DNA of 56,382 nucleotides from the NCBI GenBank assembly GCA_947478455.1, contig CANJWR010000007.1, positions 1 through 56,382 of the forward strand, read 5' to 3'. A model generated the notes under the pieces. The model searched no databases and was not told the origin of the DNA. It saw only the letters and a list, made by a program, of their open reading frames with translations. Position numbers and translations under genes: made by a program. This stretch comes from Beijerinckiaceae bacterium. GTDB lineage: Bacteria > Pseudomonadota > Alphaproteobacteria > Rhizobiales > Beijerinckiaceae. Shown here one piece after another: positions 7,625 to 18,015 of this stretch (position 1 is the first letter of the stretch; each line of letters opens with the position of its first letter).

Positions 7625-7629
7625 TAACC

Positions 7630-8841
7630 ATGTCTGTCGCCAACACCTACTCGGAGAACCGCTTCTCGGTTCCCCGCCCCCAATTCGGGGTCACCGCCTT
7701 TGCGGTCGCCATTATCGCCGCAATCGGCGTCCAGATCCTGATGAGCCAGACAGGGAACATGCTGGCGCTGTTCGCTACCGGCATTGCGCTCGGCCTTGTT
7801 CTCTATCATGCCACCTTCGGCTTTACCTCGGCGTTCCGTGTGCTGCTGGCCGATGGCCGCAGCGCCGGTTTGCGGGCTGTGCTGGTGATGCTCGGTCTTG
7901 CGTGTATCTTGTTTTTCCCCGCGCTCGGCACTGGCAGCCTTTTCGGTCAGGCTGTCACCGGTAACGTTTCGCCGGTGGGTACATCCGTCGTGGTCGGCGC
8001 CTTTGTGTTCGGCATCGGCATGCAGATGGGCGGAGGCTGCGCCTCCGGCACTCTGTTTGCCGCCGGCGGCGGCGGCGTGCGGATGTTCATCACTCTGGCT
8101 TTCTTCATTGTCGGCTCGGTGATCGGCCTTGCCCACAATCAATGGTGGCAGGCCATGCCGGGCTTCGCGCCGATCTCGCTGGTGAAGACGTTCGGCTGGC
8201 AGCAGGCGCTTGCACTGAACCTCGCCGTTTTCGCCCTTATCTGGTTCGTTGTCGCCCGGATCGAGAAGGCGCGTCATGGATCGGTCGAGTCGATCACCGC
8301 AAATGGCCGCTCGCTTTTGCAAGGGCCGTGGGCGCTTCTTTGGGGCGCCATTGCGCTCGCCCTGCTGAACTTCCTGACACTCTATCTGGCCGGTCGCCCG
8401 TGGGGCGTCACCTCGGCCTTCGGTCTGTGGGGCGGCAAGTTCCTTTACGCCATCGGCGTCCCTGTCGAGACATGGGCCTCGTGGTCGGCTCCGGCGCTCC
8501 AGAGGGGGCTTCAGAACAGCGTGCTGTCCGACATCACCTCGGTGATGGACATCGGCATCATGCTCGGCGCACTGGTCGCGGCCGGCCTCGCCCACAAGTT
8601 CAACCCCGAGTGGAAAATCCCGTTGAAGCACATACTGGCCTCGGTCATTGGCGGACTGATGCTCGGCTATGGGGCCCGTCTGGCTTATGGGTGCAACATC
8701 GGCGCATTTTTCAGCGGCATCGCATCGGGCAGCGTGCATGGCTGGCTGTGGATAGCTTCCTGCATGTTCGGAAACTGGGCTGGCGTTTATATCCGCCCGT
8801 TGTTCGACCTTCCGGTTGAGCGCCGTCTCACAGCCTGTTGA
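7630..8841 (+). CDS. YeeE/YedE-family thiosulfate/sulfur transporter
   Basis: The 403-aa inner-membrane protein has around ten or more hydrophobic segments and belongs to the YeeE/YedE (TsuA) family, whose members pass thiosulfate or related sulfur species through the membrane using conserved cysteines. The pseudo-twofold motifs are visible: GMQMGGGCASGTLFAAGGGG near residue 140 and YGCNIGAFFSGIASGSVHGW near 360. ATG 7630 is chosen over TTG 7603 because GGAG precedes it. This is the long, two-halves-in-one form. No sulfurtransferase (YeeD/TusA) gene adjoins it, which is unusual for the family. A hairpin follows at 8865. Confidence 0.85.
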   Translation: MSVANTYSENRFSVPRPQFGVTAFAVAIIAAIGVQILMSQTGNMLALFATGIALGLVLYHATFGFTSAFRVLLADGRSAGLRAVLVMLGLACILFFPALGTGSLFGQAVTGNVSPVGTSVVVGAFVFGIGMQMGGGCASGTLFAAGGGGVRMFITLAFFIVGSVIGLAHNQWWQAMPGFAPISLVKTFGWQQALALNLAVFALIWFVVARIEKARHGSVESITANGRSLLQGPWALLWGAIALALLNFLTLYLAGRPWGVTSAFGLWGGKFLYAIGVPVETWASWSAPALQRGLQNSVLSDITSVMDIGIMLGALVAAGLAHKFNPEWKIPLKHILASVIGGLMLGYGARLAYGCNIGAFFSGIASGSVHGWLWIASCMFGNWAGVYIRPLFDLPVERRLTAC

Positions 8842-8864
8842 TGAAAGCAGCGTCACAAGTGTTG

Positions 8865-8892
8865 CAACCCGGCCACTATGTTGGCCGGGTTG
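8865..8892 (+). terminator. Strong hairpin after the yeeE-family gene
   Basis: CAACCCGGCCA pairs with TGGCCGGGTTG around a 6-nt loop, 23 nt past the stop at 8841. The run after it (TCACGTTTT) is only weakly T-rich, so termination efficiency is uncertain. Confidence 0.5.
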
Positions 8893-9007
8893 TCACGTTT
8901 TGGTGACTGCGCGTCGCCCTCATGCTAAACGTGTTACAAGGATGGCGTCTTAGCGGCGAAAAATTGCCCGAGTCGCTCGCCCCGAATCCAGTCACGAAGG
9001 TCCACTG

Positions 9008-9598
9008 ATGCGCAGCAAAATTTTCGCTCTCGCTGGCGCGGTCGTCGGTCTCCTCTCTTTCACGGCCCCCTCGGTCGCCGTTGAGGATCCCAGCGACAAC
9101 GCAGCCTATTTCATGCAGCACGACAATCTGACCGGCGAAGGTCGCCCGCAGATTGCCTCAATCCCACGCGAAATCGTCTCCTATAGCGGCAAATACGCGC
9201 CCGGCACGATTCTCGTGTCGACCACCGAGCGTCGCCTGTATTTCGTTCTTCCCGGCGGTCAGGCCGTGAAGTACGGCGTCGGCGTCGGTCGCCCTGGCTT
9301 CGAATGGTCTGGCACCAAGACCGTCTCGAACAAGCGCGAATGGCCTGATTGGACTCCCCCGGCACAGATGCTGCGTCGTCGTCCCGATCTGCCGCGCCAT
9401 ATGAAGGGCGGCGAGGACAATCCCCTGGGCGCCCGCGCCATGTACCTCGGTTCCTCGCTCTACCGCATCCACGGTTCCAACGAGCCGGACACGATCGGTC
9501 AGGCCGTCTCGTCGGGCTGCATCCGTATGACCAACGAAGACGTCACCGACCTCTACGAGCGCGTCAGGGTCGGCACAAAGGTGGTCGTTCTGCGCTGA
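9008..9598 (+). CDS. L,D-transpeptidase (YkuD domain)
   Basis: The enzyme makes 3-3 peptidoglycan cross-links or anchors proteins to the wall in the periplasm. The 196-aa product has an N-terminal signal peptide (MRSKIFALAGAVVGLLSFTA, cleaved near SVA). A YkuD domain spans about residues 60-195. The catalytic signature is present: YRIHGSNEP (conserved His) and SSGCIRMTNEDV with the nucleophilic Cys. The length is typical for the many small alphaproteobacterial Ldt enzymes that lack a LysM domain. It starts 4 nt after GAAGGTCC at ATG 9008 and ends before a strong terminator. Confidence 0.92.
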   Translation: MRSKIFALAGAVVGLLSFTAPSVAVEDPSDNAAYFMQHDNLTGEGRPQIASIPREIVSYSGKYAPGTILVSTTERRLYFVLPGGQAVKYGVGVGRPGFEWSGTKTVSNKREWPDWTPPAQMLRRRPDLPRHMKGGEDNPLGARAMYLGSSLYRIHGSNEPDTIGQAVSSGCIRMTNEDVTDLYERVRVGTKVVVLR

Positions 9599-9618
9599 TT
9601 TCTGTTCAGAAAATCGGG

Positions 9619-9650
9619 AAAGGCCGGAGCACTGCTCCGGCCTTTTTCTT
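9619..9650 (+). terminator. Terminator between convergent ldt and DUF971 genes
   Basis: AAGGCCGGAGC-ACT-GCTCCGGCCTT is an 11-bp stem followed by TTTTTCTT. It ends the L,D-transpeptidase transcript and, with A residues on the left side, may also serve the convergent gene. Confidence 0.88.
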
Positions 9651-9655
9651 TGGCG

Positions 9656-10018
9656 CTACCGGCTCAGGCCTTTGGCCGAGAGGCTCGCAAGATAATCCCG
9701 CCATTTCTGGTCATGCTGCTCGCCAAGCTCGCGCAGCCAGGTCCAGCTGTAGATGCCGGTCGAATGGCCATCGTCGAACAACAGGCGGACTGCATAATTG
9801 CCGGTCGGCTGGATTTCCTTGATCGCCACATTCTGCTTGCCCGGCACGGTCTGGCGCTCGGACGGCGAATGACCCTGCACTTCGGCGCTCGGGCTCTCGA
9901 CACGCAGATATTCCGCCGCCAGATCGAACGATTTCCCGTCGTCAAAAGCGATCGTGAGGGTCCGCCCCTCCCCGCGCAGCCGGAGCTCGGTCGGCCAGGA
10001 CTTGTTGTTTCCGATCAC
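9656..10018 (-). CDS. DUF971 domain protein
   Basis: The 120-aa protein consists of one DUF971 domain, also found at the N-terminus of gamma-butyrobetaine hydroxylases. Typical features are WPTELRL near the start, FDLAAEYLRVESPSAEVQGH and NYAVRLLFDDGHSTGIYSW. The start is GTG 10018 with GGAG 5 nt upstream; the overlapping ATG two bases earlier would read straight into TGA. Stand-alone forms often neighbour Mrp/ApbC or molybdenum cofactor genes, and here moaA is divergent and apbC is 6 kb away. A role in Fe-S or cofactor handling is suspected but unproven. Confidence 0.85.
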   Translation of the reverse strand: MIGNNKSWPTELRLRGEGRTLTIAFDDGKSFDLAAEYLRVESPSAEVQGHSPSERQTVPGKQNVAIKEIQPTGNYAVRLLFDDGHSTGIYSWTWLRELGEQHDQKWRDYLASLSAKGLSR

Positions 10019-10090
10019 ATTTACTCCGTATTCCGCTAATTCCGCGGACAGCGCTTGCCAGCGCGATCCAGCCGATCCAATATATACGGC

Positions 10091-11122
10091 ATGATACAGC
10101 GCTCGGAAACATCACTTCTCGGCGGCACGCCTCTGGTCGATCCTTTCGGCCGGGCGATCACCTATATCCGACTGTCGGTGACCGACCGTTGCGACTTCCG
10201 CTGCGTCTATTGCATGTCGGAAGACATGAACTTCCTTCCCAAGCGTGATCTTCTGACGCTTGAGGAGCTCGACCGCCTGAGCACAGCTTTCGTATCACGC
10301 GGCACGAAGAAAATTCGCGTCACTGGCGGCGAACCTCTGGTGCGGCGTGACATCATGACCCTTTTCCGCAGCCTGTCCCGCCATCTGGCGACCGGCGCGC
10401 TGGAAGAAATCACCGTCACCACAAATGGGTCGCAGCTCGCCAAATACGCGCAGGAACTCGCCGATTGCGGCGTGAAGCGCATCAACGTCTCGCTCGATAC
10501 GCTCGAAGCCGACCGTTTCCGCACCATCACCCGCTGGGGCGACCTTTCGAAAGTGCTCGCCGGCATTGACGCCGCCCAGAAGGCCGGACTGGCGATCAAG
10601 ATCAACGCGGTTGCGTTGCAGAATTTCAACGAAGACGAGTTTGAAAAGATGATCCGTTGGGCCCATGGGCGCGACATGGATCTCACCTTCATCGAAGTCA
10701 TGCCGCTGGGCGAAGTGGATGGCCAGCGCGTCGATCAATACCTGCCGCTGTCGCGCGTGAAAGCGCAATTACTCGACAGTTTCCACCTCGACGACATCGA
10801 CTACCAGACCGGCGGCCCTGCGCGCTACGTGCGCGTGCGCGAAACCGGCGGCCGCCTCGGCTTCATCACGCCGCTCACGCACAATTTCTGCGAAAGCTGC
10901 AACCGTGTGCGCGTCACCTGCACCGGCACGCTCTACATGTGCCTCGGTCAGGAAGACGCTGCAGACCTGCGCGGCGCCCTGCGCTCGTCCGAAAGCGACG
11001 GACCATTGATGGCCGAACTTGAGCGCGCCATCCTGCGCAAGCCAAAGGGCCACGATTTCATCATCGACCGTACCACCCGCCAGCCCGCCGTGTCGCGCCA
11101 TATGAGCGTCACGGGCGGTTGA
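10091..11122 (+). CDS. moaA: GTP 3',8-cyclase MoaA
   Basis: This radical SAM enzyme makes 3',8-cH2GTP, the first step of molybdopterin synthesis. From ATG 10091 the protein is 343 aa. The SAM cluster motif CDFRCVYC is near residue 41 and [13 protein letters not shown] near 80. The second cluster is at [20 protein letters not shown], around residues 267-286 (CxxC then a Cys 13 residues on). The protein ends in the Gly-Gly tail characteristic of MoaA. An upstream TTG at 10055 adds 12 unconserved residues. The following exporter gene overlaps the stop by 4 nt. mobA lies 6 kb downstream. Confidence 0.95.
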   Translation: MIQRSETSLLGGTPLVDPFGRAITYIRLSVTDRCDFRCVYCMSEDMNFLPKRDLLTLEELDRLSTAFVSRGTKKIRVTGGEPLVRRDIMTLFRSLSRHLATGALEEITVTTNGSQLAKYAQELADCGVKRINVSLDTLEADRFRTITRWGDLSKVLAGIDAAQKAGLAIKINAVALQNFNEDEFEKMIRWAHGRDMDLTFIEVMPLGEVDGQRVDQYLPLSRVKAQLLDSFHLDDIDYQTGGPARYVRVRETGGRLGFITPLTHNFCESCNRVRVTCTGTLYMCLGQEDAADLRGALRSSESDGPLMAELERAILRKPKGHDFIIDRTTRQPAVSRHMSVTGG

Positions 11123-12012
11123 GGTCGGCTTTCGCTCTCCTGTCGCCTGCCAATCGCCGCGGAATCGTCGCCGTTCTTTTCGCAATGGCGGCCTATTCGA
11201 TCAGCGACTCCCTGCTGAAACTCGCCACCGAGCGCATGCCGGTACCGGAAGTCATTCTGCTGCGAGGCTGCTTTGCGAGCGCGATGCTGCTCGCCATCAT
11301 ACTCCGTACCGGCGACACTCAGCCCCGGGTGTTCGCCCGCAATCCCCGCGTGTTGGTCCGGGCTCTTTTCGAAGTTCTGCTGATTGTCACCTACGTGAAC
11401 GCCATCAGGGATCTCCCGCTCGGCGAGGCGGTCGCCGTCATCCAGACAACGCCGATCTTCATGACCGCATGGGCGGCAATCGTGTGGAAAGAACGCGTCA
11501 GCACAGGAGGCTGGCTGGCGATTCTGGCCGGCTTCATAGGCATCATGCTGATCGTCAAACCCTCTGCGTCCGGCATCAGCCTGCCGATGGGGCTCGCCAT
11601 AGCATCTTCGGCGGCCGCTGCCGGACGCGATCTCATCACCCGTCGCATTTCCCGCGAGGTGCCCTCGATGATGATTGCATTCACATCAGTCCTGGCCAGC
11701 GCCCTTGCGGGGCTGGCGCTGAGTCTCACCGAGGAATGGCTCGCGCCAACCGCGGCCGACCTTGCCGTGCTCGCCGCAGCCGCAGCCTTCGTCACAATCG
11801 CCAATTATGCGATCATTCTGGCCTATCGGGCATCGGACGTATCGGTGGTGACGCCTTTTCGCTATGCATCGGTGCTTTTCAGCCTGATCTTGAGCTTCAT
11901 GATCTGGGGGCACATCCCGGATCTTCTGTCCTGGATCGGCATTCCAATTGTAGTGGCAGCCGGTCTCTATACCCTGACGGGTGGAAATTTGTTCCGCTCA
12001 AAGCAGCGCTGA
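11119..12012 (+). CDS. EamA/DMT-family transporter
   Basis: The 297-aa membrane protein has about ten predicted helices in two EamA repeats (about residues 15-145 and 155-290), as in drug/metabolite exporters such as RhtA or S-adenosylmethionine-type carriers. The chosen start is TTG 11119, overlapping the moaA stop (TTGA). The next ATG lies inside the first helix and would truncate it. The substrate cannot be told. The tight overlap suggests co-transcription with moaA, which may be incidental. Confidence 0.82.
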   Translation: MRSAFALLSPANRRGIVAVLFAMAAYSISDSLLKLATERMPVPEVILLRGCFASAMLLAIILRTGDTQPRVFARNPRVLVRALFEVLLIVTYVNAIRDLPLGEAVAVIQTTPIFMTAWAAIVWKERVSTGGWLAILAGFIGIMLIVKPSASGISLPMGLAIASSAAAAGRDLITRRISREVPSMMIAFTSVLASALAGLALSLTEEWLAPTAADLAVLAAAAAFVTIANYAIILAYRASDVSVVTPFRYASVLFSLILSFMIWGHIPDLLSWIGIPIVVAAGLYTLTGGNLFRSKQR

Positions 12013-12143
12013 TCAACCTTTGGTCGCGCTGGCGACCCCCGTTTACCAATGCTAGAAAAGGTCAGGCTGCAGCTGTCGGGCTGGTTAGACGCCGCAGAGC
12101 GCCGAACTTCAGGCCGAACTGGAATTGCGGAGGGGTGGCCGAT

Positions 12144-12905
12144 ATGGCGGGTTTGCTTTCATTCAGTCGAACGATTGATCTGATCAACGAAAAAATCGGT
12201 CGCGCCATGAGTTGGGCGATTCTGGCTGCGGTGATCGTGTCGAGCGTCAACGCCACGATCCGCTATGTATTCAACACAAGCTCGAACACCTGGCTCGAGA
12301 TGCAATGGTATCTGTTCAGCGCGGTGTTCCTTCTGGGCGCAGCCTACACGTTCAAACAGAACGAACACATCCGGATCGACATCATCAGTTCGCGCCTCTC
12401 GCCGCGCACGCGCCAATTGATCGACATCATCGGCCATTTGTTTTTCCTGATGCCTTTCGCAGGACTGCTGATCTGGTTGGCGATTCCCAATGCGTGGCGC
12501 TCGTTCAGCTCAGGCGGCGGATTTGGCGCAGCACAATTTTCATTTCTGGCGGCGCTCGGCGTGCTGATCGCTATCGTTTGGGTCTTCTCACTGTATTTAC
12601 CTCGCCTGAGACGTCAGGAAGGTAAGCAGGGGCTTTTCATCGCGATGACGATTGTCGCGGCGCTTCTGTTCGTGGCCGATCTCTATCTTCTTCGAGAGCT
12701 TGCACAGCCAATCATGCGGCTCTGGGAGCAGTCCTCGAGTGCGGGCGGCTTGCCGACATGGCCGGCACGATTCCTGATACCGATTGGCTTCATCCTGCTT
12801 TTCTTTCAGGCCATTTCAGAACTTATCAAACGTATTGCGGTTATGCAGGGACTGATCCCCGACCCCTATGCCAAGAGCGCTGGCGCTCACGGCTCGGTCG
12901 AATAA
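12144..12905 (+). CDS. dctQ: TRAP transporter small permease (DctQ)
   Basis: The small membrane subunit of a TRAP transporter, which imports organic acids using a Na+ gradient and a periplasmic binding protein. It has 253 aa from ATG 12144 behind GGAGGGG. The DctQ core includes NATIRYVFNTSSNTWLEMQW near residue 34 and AAYTFKQNEHIRIDI near 65. It is longer than classical DctQ (about 160-200 aa) because of extra hydrophobic segments after residue 150 (LFIAMTIVAALLFVADLYLL), so it probably has 5-6 helices. dctM follows after 24 nt. Confidence 0.85.
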   Translation: MAGLLSFSRTIDLINEKIGRAMSWAILAAVIVSSVNATIRYVFNTSSNTWLEMQWYLFSAVFLLGAAYTFKQNEHIRIDIISSRLSPRTRQLIDIIGHLFFLMPFAGLLIWLAIPNAWRSFSSGGGFGAAQFSFLAALGVLIAIVWVFSLYLPRLRRQEGKQGLFIAMTIVAALLFVADLYLLRELAQPIMRLWEQSSSAGGLPTWPARFLIPIGFILLFFQAISELIKRIAVMQGLIPDPYAKSAGAHGSVE

Positions 12906-12929
12906 CAGCCACTGCAGGAGGGGACAATC

Positions 12930-14831
12930 ATGGCCGCATTTATCGCAGAGAACATGGCTCCGATCATGTTTCTCTCGCTCATCATCTTTCTGCTGCTCGG
13001 CTATCCGGTGGCGTTTTCGCTTGCCGCCGTCGGGCTTGGTTACTTCATTATCGGCGTTGAACTCGCGCCTTTGTCGAAGGGGTCCATCGCACTCGACTGG
13101 CCCTTACTGGCCGCCTTGCCGGAACGCGTATGGGGGGTGATGAGCAATGATACGTTGTTGGCGATACCATTCTTCACTTTCATGGGGCTCATACTCGAGC
13201 GCTCGGGTATGGCGGAAGATTTGCTCGACACGATCGGACAATTATTCGGCCCCGTGCGCGGCGGCCTCGCCTATGCGGTGATTTTCGTCGGCGCGCTGCT
13301 TGCCGCGACCACCGGCGTCGTAGCCGCATCGGTGATTTCGATGGGGCTCATTTCGCTACCGATCATGTTACGTTATGGCTACGATCGCCGCCTTGCGGCC
13401 GGCACCATTGCGGCCTCGGGCACGCTCGCACAGATCATCCCACCCTCGCTGGTGCTGATCGTCATGGCCGACCAGCTCGGTCGCTCAGTCGGCGATATGT
13501 ACAAGGGCGCCTTCATTCCCGGGATCGTGCTGGCCTGCATGTATGCGGGCTACGTGTTCCTCATGACGATCGTCAAGCCTGAATCCGCCCCGGCGCTTCC
13601 GCTCGAAGCGCGCACAATCCCGGAAAATCCCGAGCTGGCGCCACGACAGGGCCTGTTTACCGCTCTCGCGTTGCTCGTTGTCGGCGTGCCGGTGTTCTAT
13701 CTGGCCATTTCACTGGCGCTTTCCATCGTCGGCGCATTCGGCTTGGACGTCGCTGGCGTCACCGAAAGAGCAACTCTGATCGGCGCGATCGCCCTGTCAT
13801 TACTTGTGTTCGGGCGCAACTTTATCGGCGGCGGCCACGCAAGGCTCGGCGATTCTCCGCGCGTAAACACATTTGTGTTCTTCGGCATCGCCGCGATCAT
13901 CGGCTATGGCTTCTATATCTACTATCGCCAACGCTTTCCGACGATGCAGTCGGACAACGCCAGCATCTGGGCTGCCTTCAGCGCGACCGGAATTCTCTAT
14001 GCGCTCGCGCTGTTCAATCGCGCCACCAGCATCGGCGTCATGGCCAACATGACCCAGCAGGTCATTCTGGCTTTGGTCCCACCGCTTGCGCTGATCTTCC
14101 TCGTGCTCGGCACGATTTTCGTCGGCATCGCGACACCGACCGAAGGCGGCGCCATGGGCGCGGCTGGTTCAATCCTGCTGGCGTTGGCGCGGCGGCGGCT
14201 GTCCTTCGACCTGATGAAACAGGCGATGGATTCGACCGCGAAACTCTCGGCTTTTGTGGTGTTCATCCTGATCGGAGCGCGCGTGTTTTCGCTGACCTTC
14301 TACGGCGTGAACGGTCACACATGGGTCGAGCATTTGTTGACGTCGCTGCCCGGCGGTCAGGTCGGCTTCCTGATCTTCGTCAACATCATGGTCTTCATTC
14401 TGGCCTTCTTCCTCGATTTCTTCGAGCTGGCCTTCATCATCATTCCGCTGCTCGGTCCGGCTGCGGAAAAACTCGGCATCGATCTGATCTGGTTCGGTGT
14501 CATTCTGGGCGTCAACATGCAGACGTCATTCATGCACCCGCCATTCGGTTTCGCGCTGTTCTTCCTGAGATCGGTTGCGCCATCGGAGCCCTACAAGGAT
14601 CGCGTCACTGGCAAAATGATGGAGCCTGTCACCACGGGACAGATCTATTTGGGCGCGATTCCCTATGTGGTCATTCAGGTCATCATGGTGGCGCTGGTGG
14701 TGCTCATCCCGTCGATGGTGATGGTCTATAAATCCGGCGGCGTGCAGCTTAATCAGGAACAAGTCGATCAGCAGTTCAACAGCATCGCACCGCTTCCCGG
14801 CATCGACGACGCGCCGCCGCTGAAATTCTGA
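12930..14831 (+). CDS. dctM: TRAP transporter large permease (DctM), extended
   Basis: The transport subunit of the TRAP system, 633 aa against about 430 for classical DctM. ATG 12930 follows GGAGGGG. The N-terminal half keeps DctM motifs (DTLLAIPFFTFMGLILERSG near 71, then LAATTGVVAASVISMG and ASGTLAQIIPPSLVL). Residues about 230-385 are an insert with several additional hydrophobic stretches (ALALLVVGVPVFYLAISLAL, RVNTFVFFGIAAIIGYGFYI, SIWAAFSATGILYALALF). The second half then resumes with GIATPTEGGAMGAAGS and NMQTSFMHPPFGFALFFLRS. A bidirectional terminator separates it from the convergent binding-protein gene. Confidence 0.87.
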   Translation: MAAFIAENMAPIMFLSLIIFLLLGYPVAFSLAAVGLGYFIIGVELAPLSKGSIALDWPLLAALPERVWGVMSNDTLLAIPFFTFMGLILERSGMAEDLLDTIGQLFGPVRGGLAYAVIFVGALLAATTGVVAASVISMGLISLPIMLRYGYDRRLAAGTIAASGTLAQIIPPSLVLIVMADQLGRSVGDMYKGAFIPGIVLACMYAGYVFLMTIVKPESAPALPLEARTIPENPELAPRQGLFTALALLVVGVPVFYLAISLALSIVGAFGLDVAGVTERATLIGAIALSLLVFGRNFIGGGHARLGDSPRVNTFVFFGIAAIIGYGFYIYYRQRFPTMQSDNASIWAAFSATGILYALALFNRATSIGVMANMTQQVILALVPPLALIFLVLGTIFVGIATPTEGGAMGAAGSILLALARRRLSFDLMKQAMDSTAKLSAFVVFILIGARVFSLTFYGVNGHTWVEHLLTSLPGGQVGFLIFVNIMVFILAFFLDFFELAFIIIPLLGPAAEKLGIDLIWFGVILGVNMQTSFMHPPFGFALFFLRSVAPSEPYKDRVTGKMMEPVTTGQIYLGAIPYVVIQVIMVALVVLIPSMVMVYKSGGVQLNQEQVDQQFNSIAPLPGIDDAPPLKF

Positions 14832-14899
14832 TCGCTGTTCGAACAGGCGGGGCTCATTTCGTCCCGCCTACCCTTGCAACGACCCCGCAACCGACAACA

Positions 14900-14930
14900 A
14901 AAAACCCCGGACTTTCGTCCGGGGTTTTCT
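14900..14930. terminator. Bidirectional terminator between dctM and the TRAP binding protein
   Basis: AAAACCCCGGAC-TTTC-GTCCGGGGTTTT is a 12-bp stem with A-tract and T-tract on opposite sides, so it can end transcripts from both strands. Confidence 0.9.
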
Positions 14931-14949
14931 GTATCGACGTTAGATGCGA

Positions 14950-16080
<1,131 letters not shown>

Positions 16081-16185
16081 TTATGAGTTTACGATTGCCG
16101 TAGCAGACCCAATTTTTACGTCATGCGCAATGGGTAAATGGGCTGCCAATGGGCCAGAGCAAGTACGCCTTTAGGCGAGTATCCC

Positions 16186-17292
16186 TTATTCTATGACGAT
16201 TTTTGGGGCTGCCCTGCCAGCTATGCCTTCGCTGCCCAGCGCGCGCACAACCTGCGCGGCGATTTCGCGGTAGATTCCGGCGTGAACTCCATTCGGCTCC
16301 ACAGCCGTCACGGGCCGCCCCGAATCCGATGTTTCGCGGATTGTCATGTGCAACGGCACTTCGCCGAGGAACGGCACACCGAGCTTTTCGGCCTCGTGAC
16401 GCGCGCCCCCGTGGGCGAAAATATCCGAGCGTCCGCCGCAATGCGGGCAGACGAAATAGCTCATGTTCTCGACAATGCCGAGCACCGGCACCGCCACCTT
16501 CTGGAACATGGAGATCCCGCGCCGCGCATCGAGCAGCGCAAGATCCTGTGGCGTCGACACAATGACCGCGCCCGCCAGCGGCACGCCCTGCGCCATGGTG
16601 AGCTGCGCGTCGCCGGTGCCGGGCGGCATGTCGACTACCAGACAATCGAGATCGCCCCACACCACCTCGCGCATCATCTGCGTCAGCGCCGACATGACCA
16701 TCGGACCGCGCCAGATCATGGCGGTCTCTTCCGAAACCAGGAACCCGATGGACATGATCTTGAGGCCGTAAGCCTCCAGCGGCTTCATTTTCTTGCCTTC
16801 GGCAGGCTCCGGTTTCCCCTTGAGACCGAACAGGCGCGGCATGGAGGGACCGTAAATGTCGGCGTCCAGCACGCCGACCTTCCAGCCCTGCGCGGCCAGT
16901 CCCAGCGCCAGATTGGCCGCCGTGGTGGACTTGCCCACGCCGCCCTTGCCGGACGCGACCGCGATGATGCGCTTGATGCCCGGAATGGCCTCGCCCTTGG
17001 TGGCGGCCTGCGCCTTTGGGCCGGGAGCCGGGGCGGACGGGCCTGCTGGTCTGTCCGCCGTCAACGTTACTGTAGCGCCAGCCACGCCCGGCAGGCCTTT
17101 CAGCACGGTCTCCGCCGTGCGGCGCATCGGCTCCATAGCCATCTGCTTCGCCGGATCGATCGCGATGGACAGATAGACCTTTGCCCCCACGGTCGTAACG
17201 CCTGAGATTGCGCCCGATTGCGGCAGGGGAGTCGTTCCATCGGGGCCGGGGACGCGCTGAAGGGCCGCCAGAATTTCTTTTTCGGTGATCAC
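16186..17292 (-). CDS. apbC: Fe-S cluster carrier ATPase ApbC/Mrp
   Basis: Mrp/ApbC/Nbp35 P-loop proteins carry iron-sulfur clusters to apo-enzymes. The 368-aa product has an N-terminal MIP18/DUF59 domain (residues 1-90, ITEKEILAALQRVPGPDG). Walker A is VASGKGGVGKSTTAANLALG near 111, and VVDMPPGTGDAQL is near 220. The cluster-binding CPHC lies within SYFVCPHCGGRSDIFAHGG near 272. The full-length two-domain form is normal for alphaproteobacteria. It may supply Fe-S clusters to proteins such as MoaA. Confidence 0.93.
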   Translation of the reverse strand: MITEKEILAALQRVPGPDGTTPLPQSGAISGVTTVGAKVYLSIAIDPAKQMAMEPMRRTAETVLKGLPGVAGATVTLTADRPAGPSAPAPGPKAQAATKGEAIPGIKRIIAVASGKGGVGKSTTAANLALGLAAQGWKVGVLDADIYGPSMPRLFGLKGKPEPAEGKKMKPLEAYGLKIMSIGFLVSEETAMIWRGPMVMSALTQMMREVVWGDLDCLVVDMPPGTGDAQLTMAQGVPLAGAVIVSTPQDLALLDARRGISMFQKVAVPVLGIVENMSYFVCPHCGGRSDIFAHGGARHEAEKLGVPFLGEVPLHMTIRETSDSGRPVTAVEPNGVHAGIYREIAAQVVRALGSEGIAGRAAPKIVIE

Positions 17293-17376
17293 AACTGCCT
17301 CGCCATTGGGTCGAATGCGTGCTGCGGGTTATATGGCTAGCCCGGACAGGGTCAATCGAACATTCAGGACGCCAAA

Positions 17377-17979
17377 ATGAACAAGACAGTCGCCGGCGTC
17401 ATTCTGGCAGGCGGACGCTCCACCCGAATGGGCGCCGAAAAGGCGCTCATTGATCTGGCGGGTGAACCCGTCATTGCCCGCGTCATCGCCCGGCTGCGCC
17501 CGCAAGTGGGGCGGATCGTCATCAGCGCCAATGGCGATGCGCGCCGTTTTGAGCCCTTTGCGCTACCGGTGATCGCCGACACCATGCCGCGCCCCGGCGA
17601 CGAAGGCCCGCTGGCTGGAGTCATCGCAGGACTCGAATGGGCCGAGGCGGAAGAGATTTCCCATGTGGTCTTCGTGCCGGGCGATGCGCCCTTCCTGCCC
17701 GAAGACCTCGTGAGCCGGCTTGGGACACACGAAGACACAATTGCTGTCGCCGAAAGCGAAACCGGCATTGAGCCCCTGTTCAGCCTGTGGCCGACCAGCA
17801 CGTTGGAAAATCTGAAGCTGCTTTACGCCGAAGGCGAACGCGCCCCGCGCCGCGCCATCGGGGCCATGACGCACAAGATTGTGCCTTTTGAAGGCGACGC
17901 CATATCGGCCGACCCGTTCTTCAACCTCAACCGCCCCGACGATGTCGCGGCGGCTGAGTTCTGGATCAAGGGATGGTAG
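17377..17979 (+). CDS. mobA: Molybdenum cofactor guanylyltransferase MobA
   Basis: MobA joins GMP to Mo-molybdopterin to make the MGD cofactor of DMSO-reductase-family enzymes. The 200-aa product has the nucleotidyltransferase signature VAGVILAGGRSTRMGAEKAL at residues 5-24, followed by RPGDEGPLAGVIAGLEWA and VFVPGDAPFLPEDLV. The final NLNRPDDVAAAE is typical of the family. ATG 17377 is 84 nt from the divergent apbC start, and that gap would hold both promoters. The gene fits with moaA upstream. Confidence 0.92.
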   Translation: MNKTVAGVILAGGRSTRMGAEKALIDLAGEPVIARVIARLRPQVGRIVISANGDARRFEPFALPVIADTMPRPGDEGPLAGVIAGLEWAEAEEISHVVFVPGDAPFLPEDLVSRLGTHEDTIAVAESETGIEPLFSLWPTSTLENLKLLYAEGERAPRRAIGAMTHKIVPFEGDAISADPFFNLNRPDDVAAAEFWIKGW

Positions 17980-18015
17980 CTGAAGTCAGTCCATTTCCCC
18001 TCAGGGGAATGGGCC

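Noticed and set aside
7585-8856. Long minus-strand frame opposite the yeeE-family gene
   Set aside because: It is the reverse of a GC-rich membrane protein gene; its composition (His, Gln, Arg, charged) is typical of antisense frames and no RBS or family was found.
17988-18010. Hairpin between mobA and the convergent Pht5-like gene
   Set aside because: CATTTCCCC/GGGGAATG pairs only with a bulge and has no T-run, so it was not listed as a terminator.
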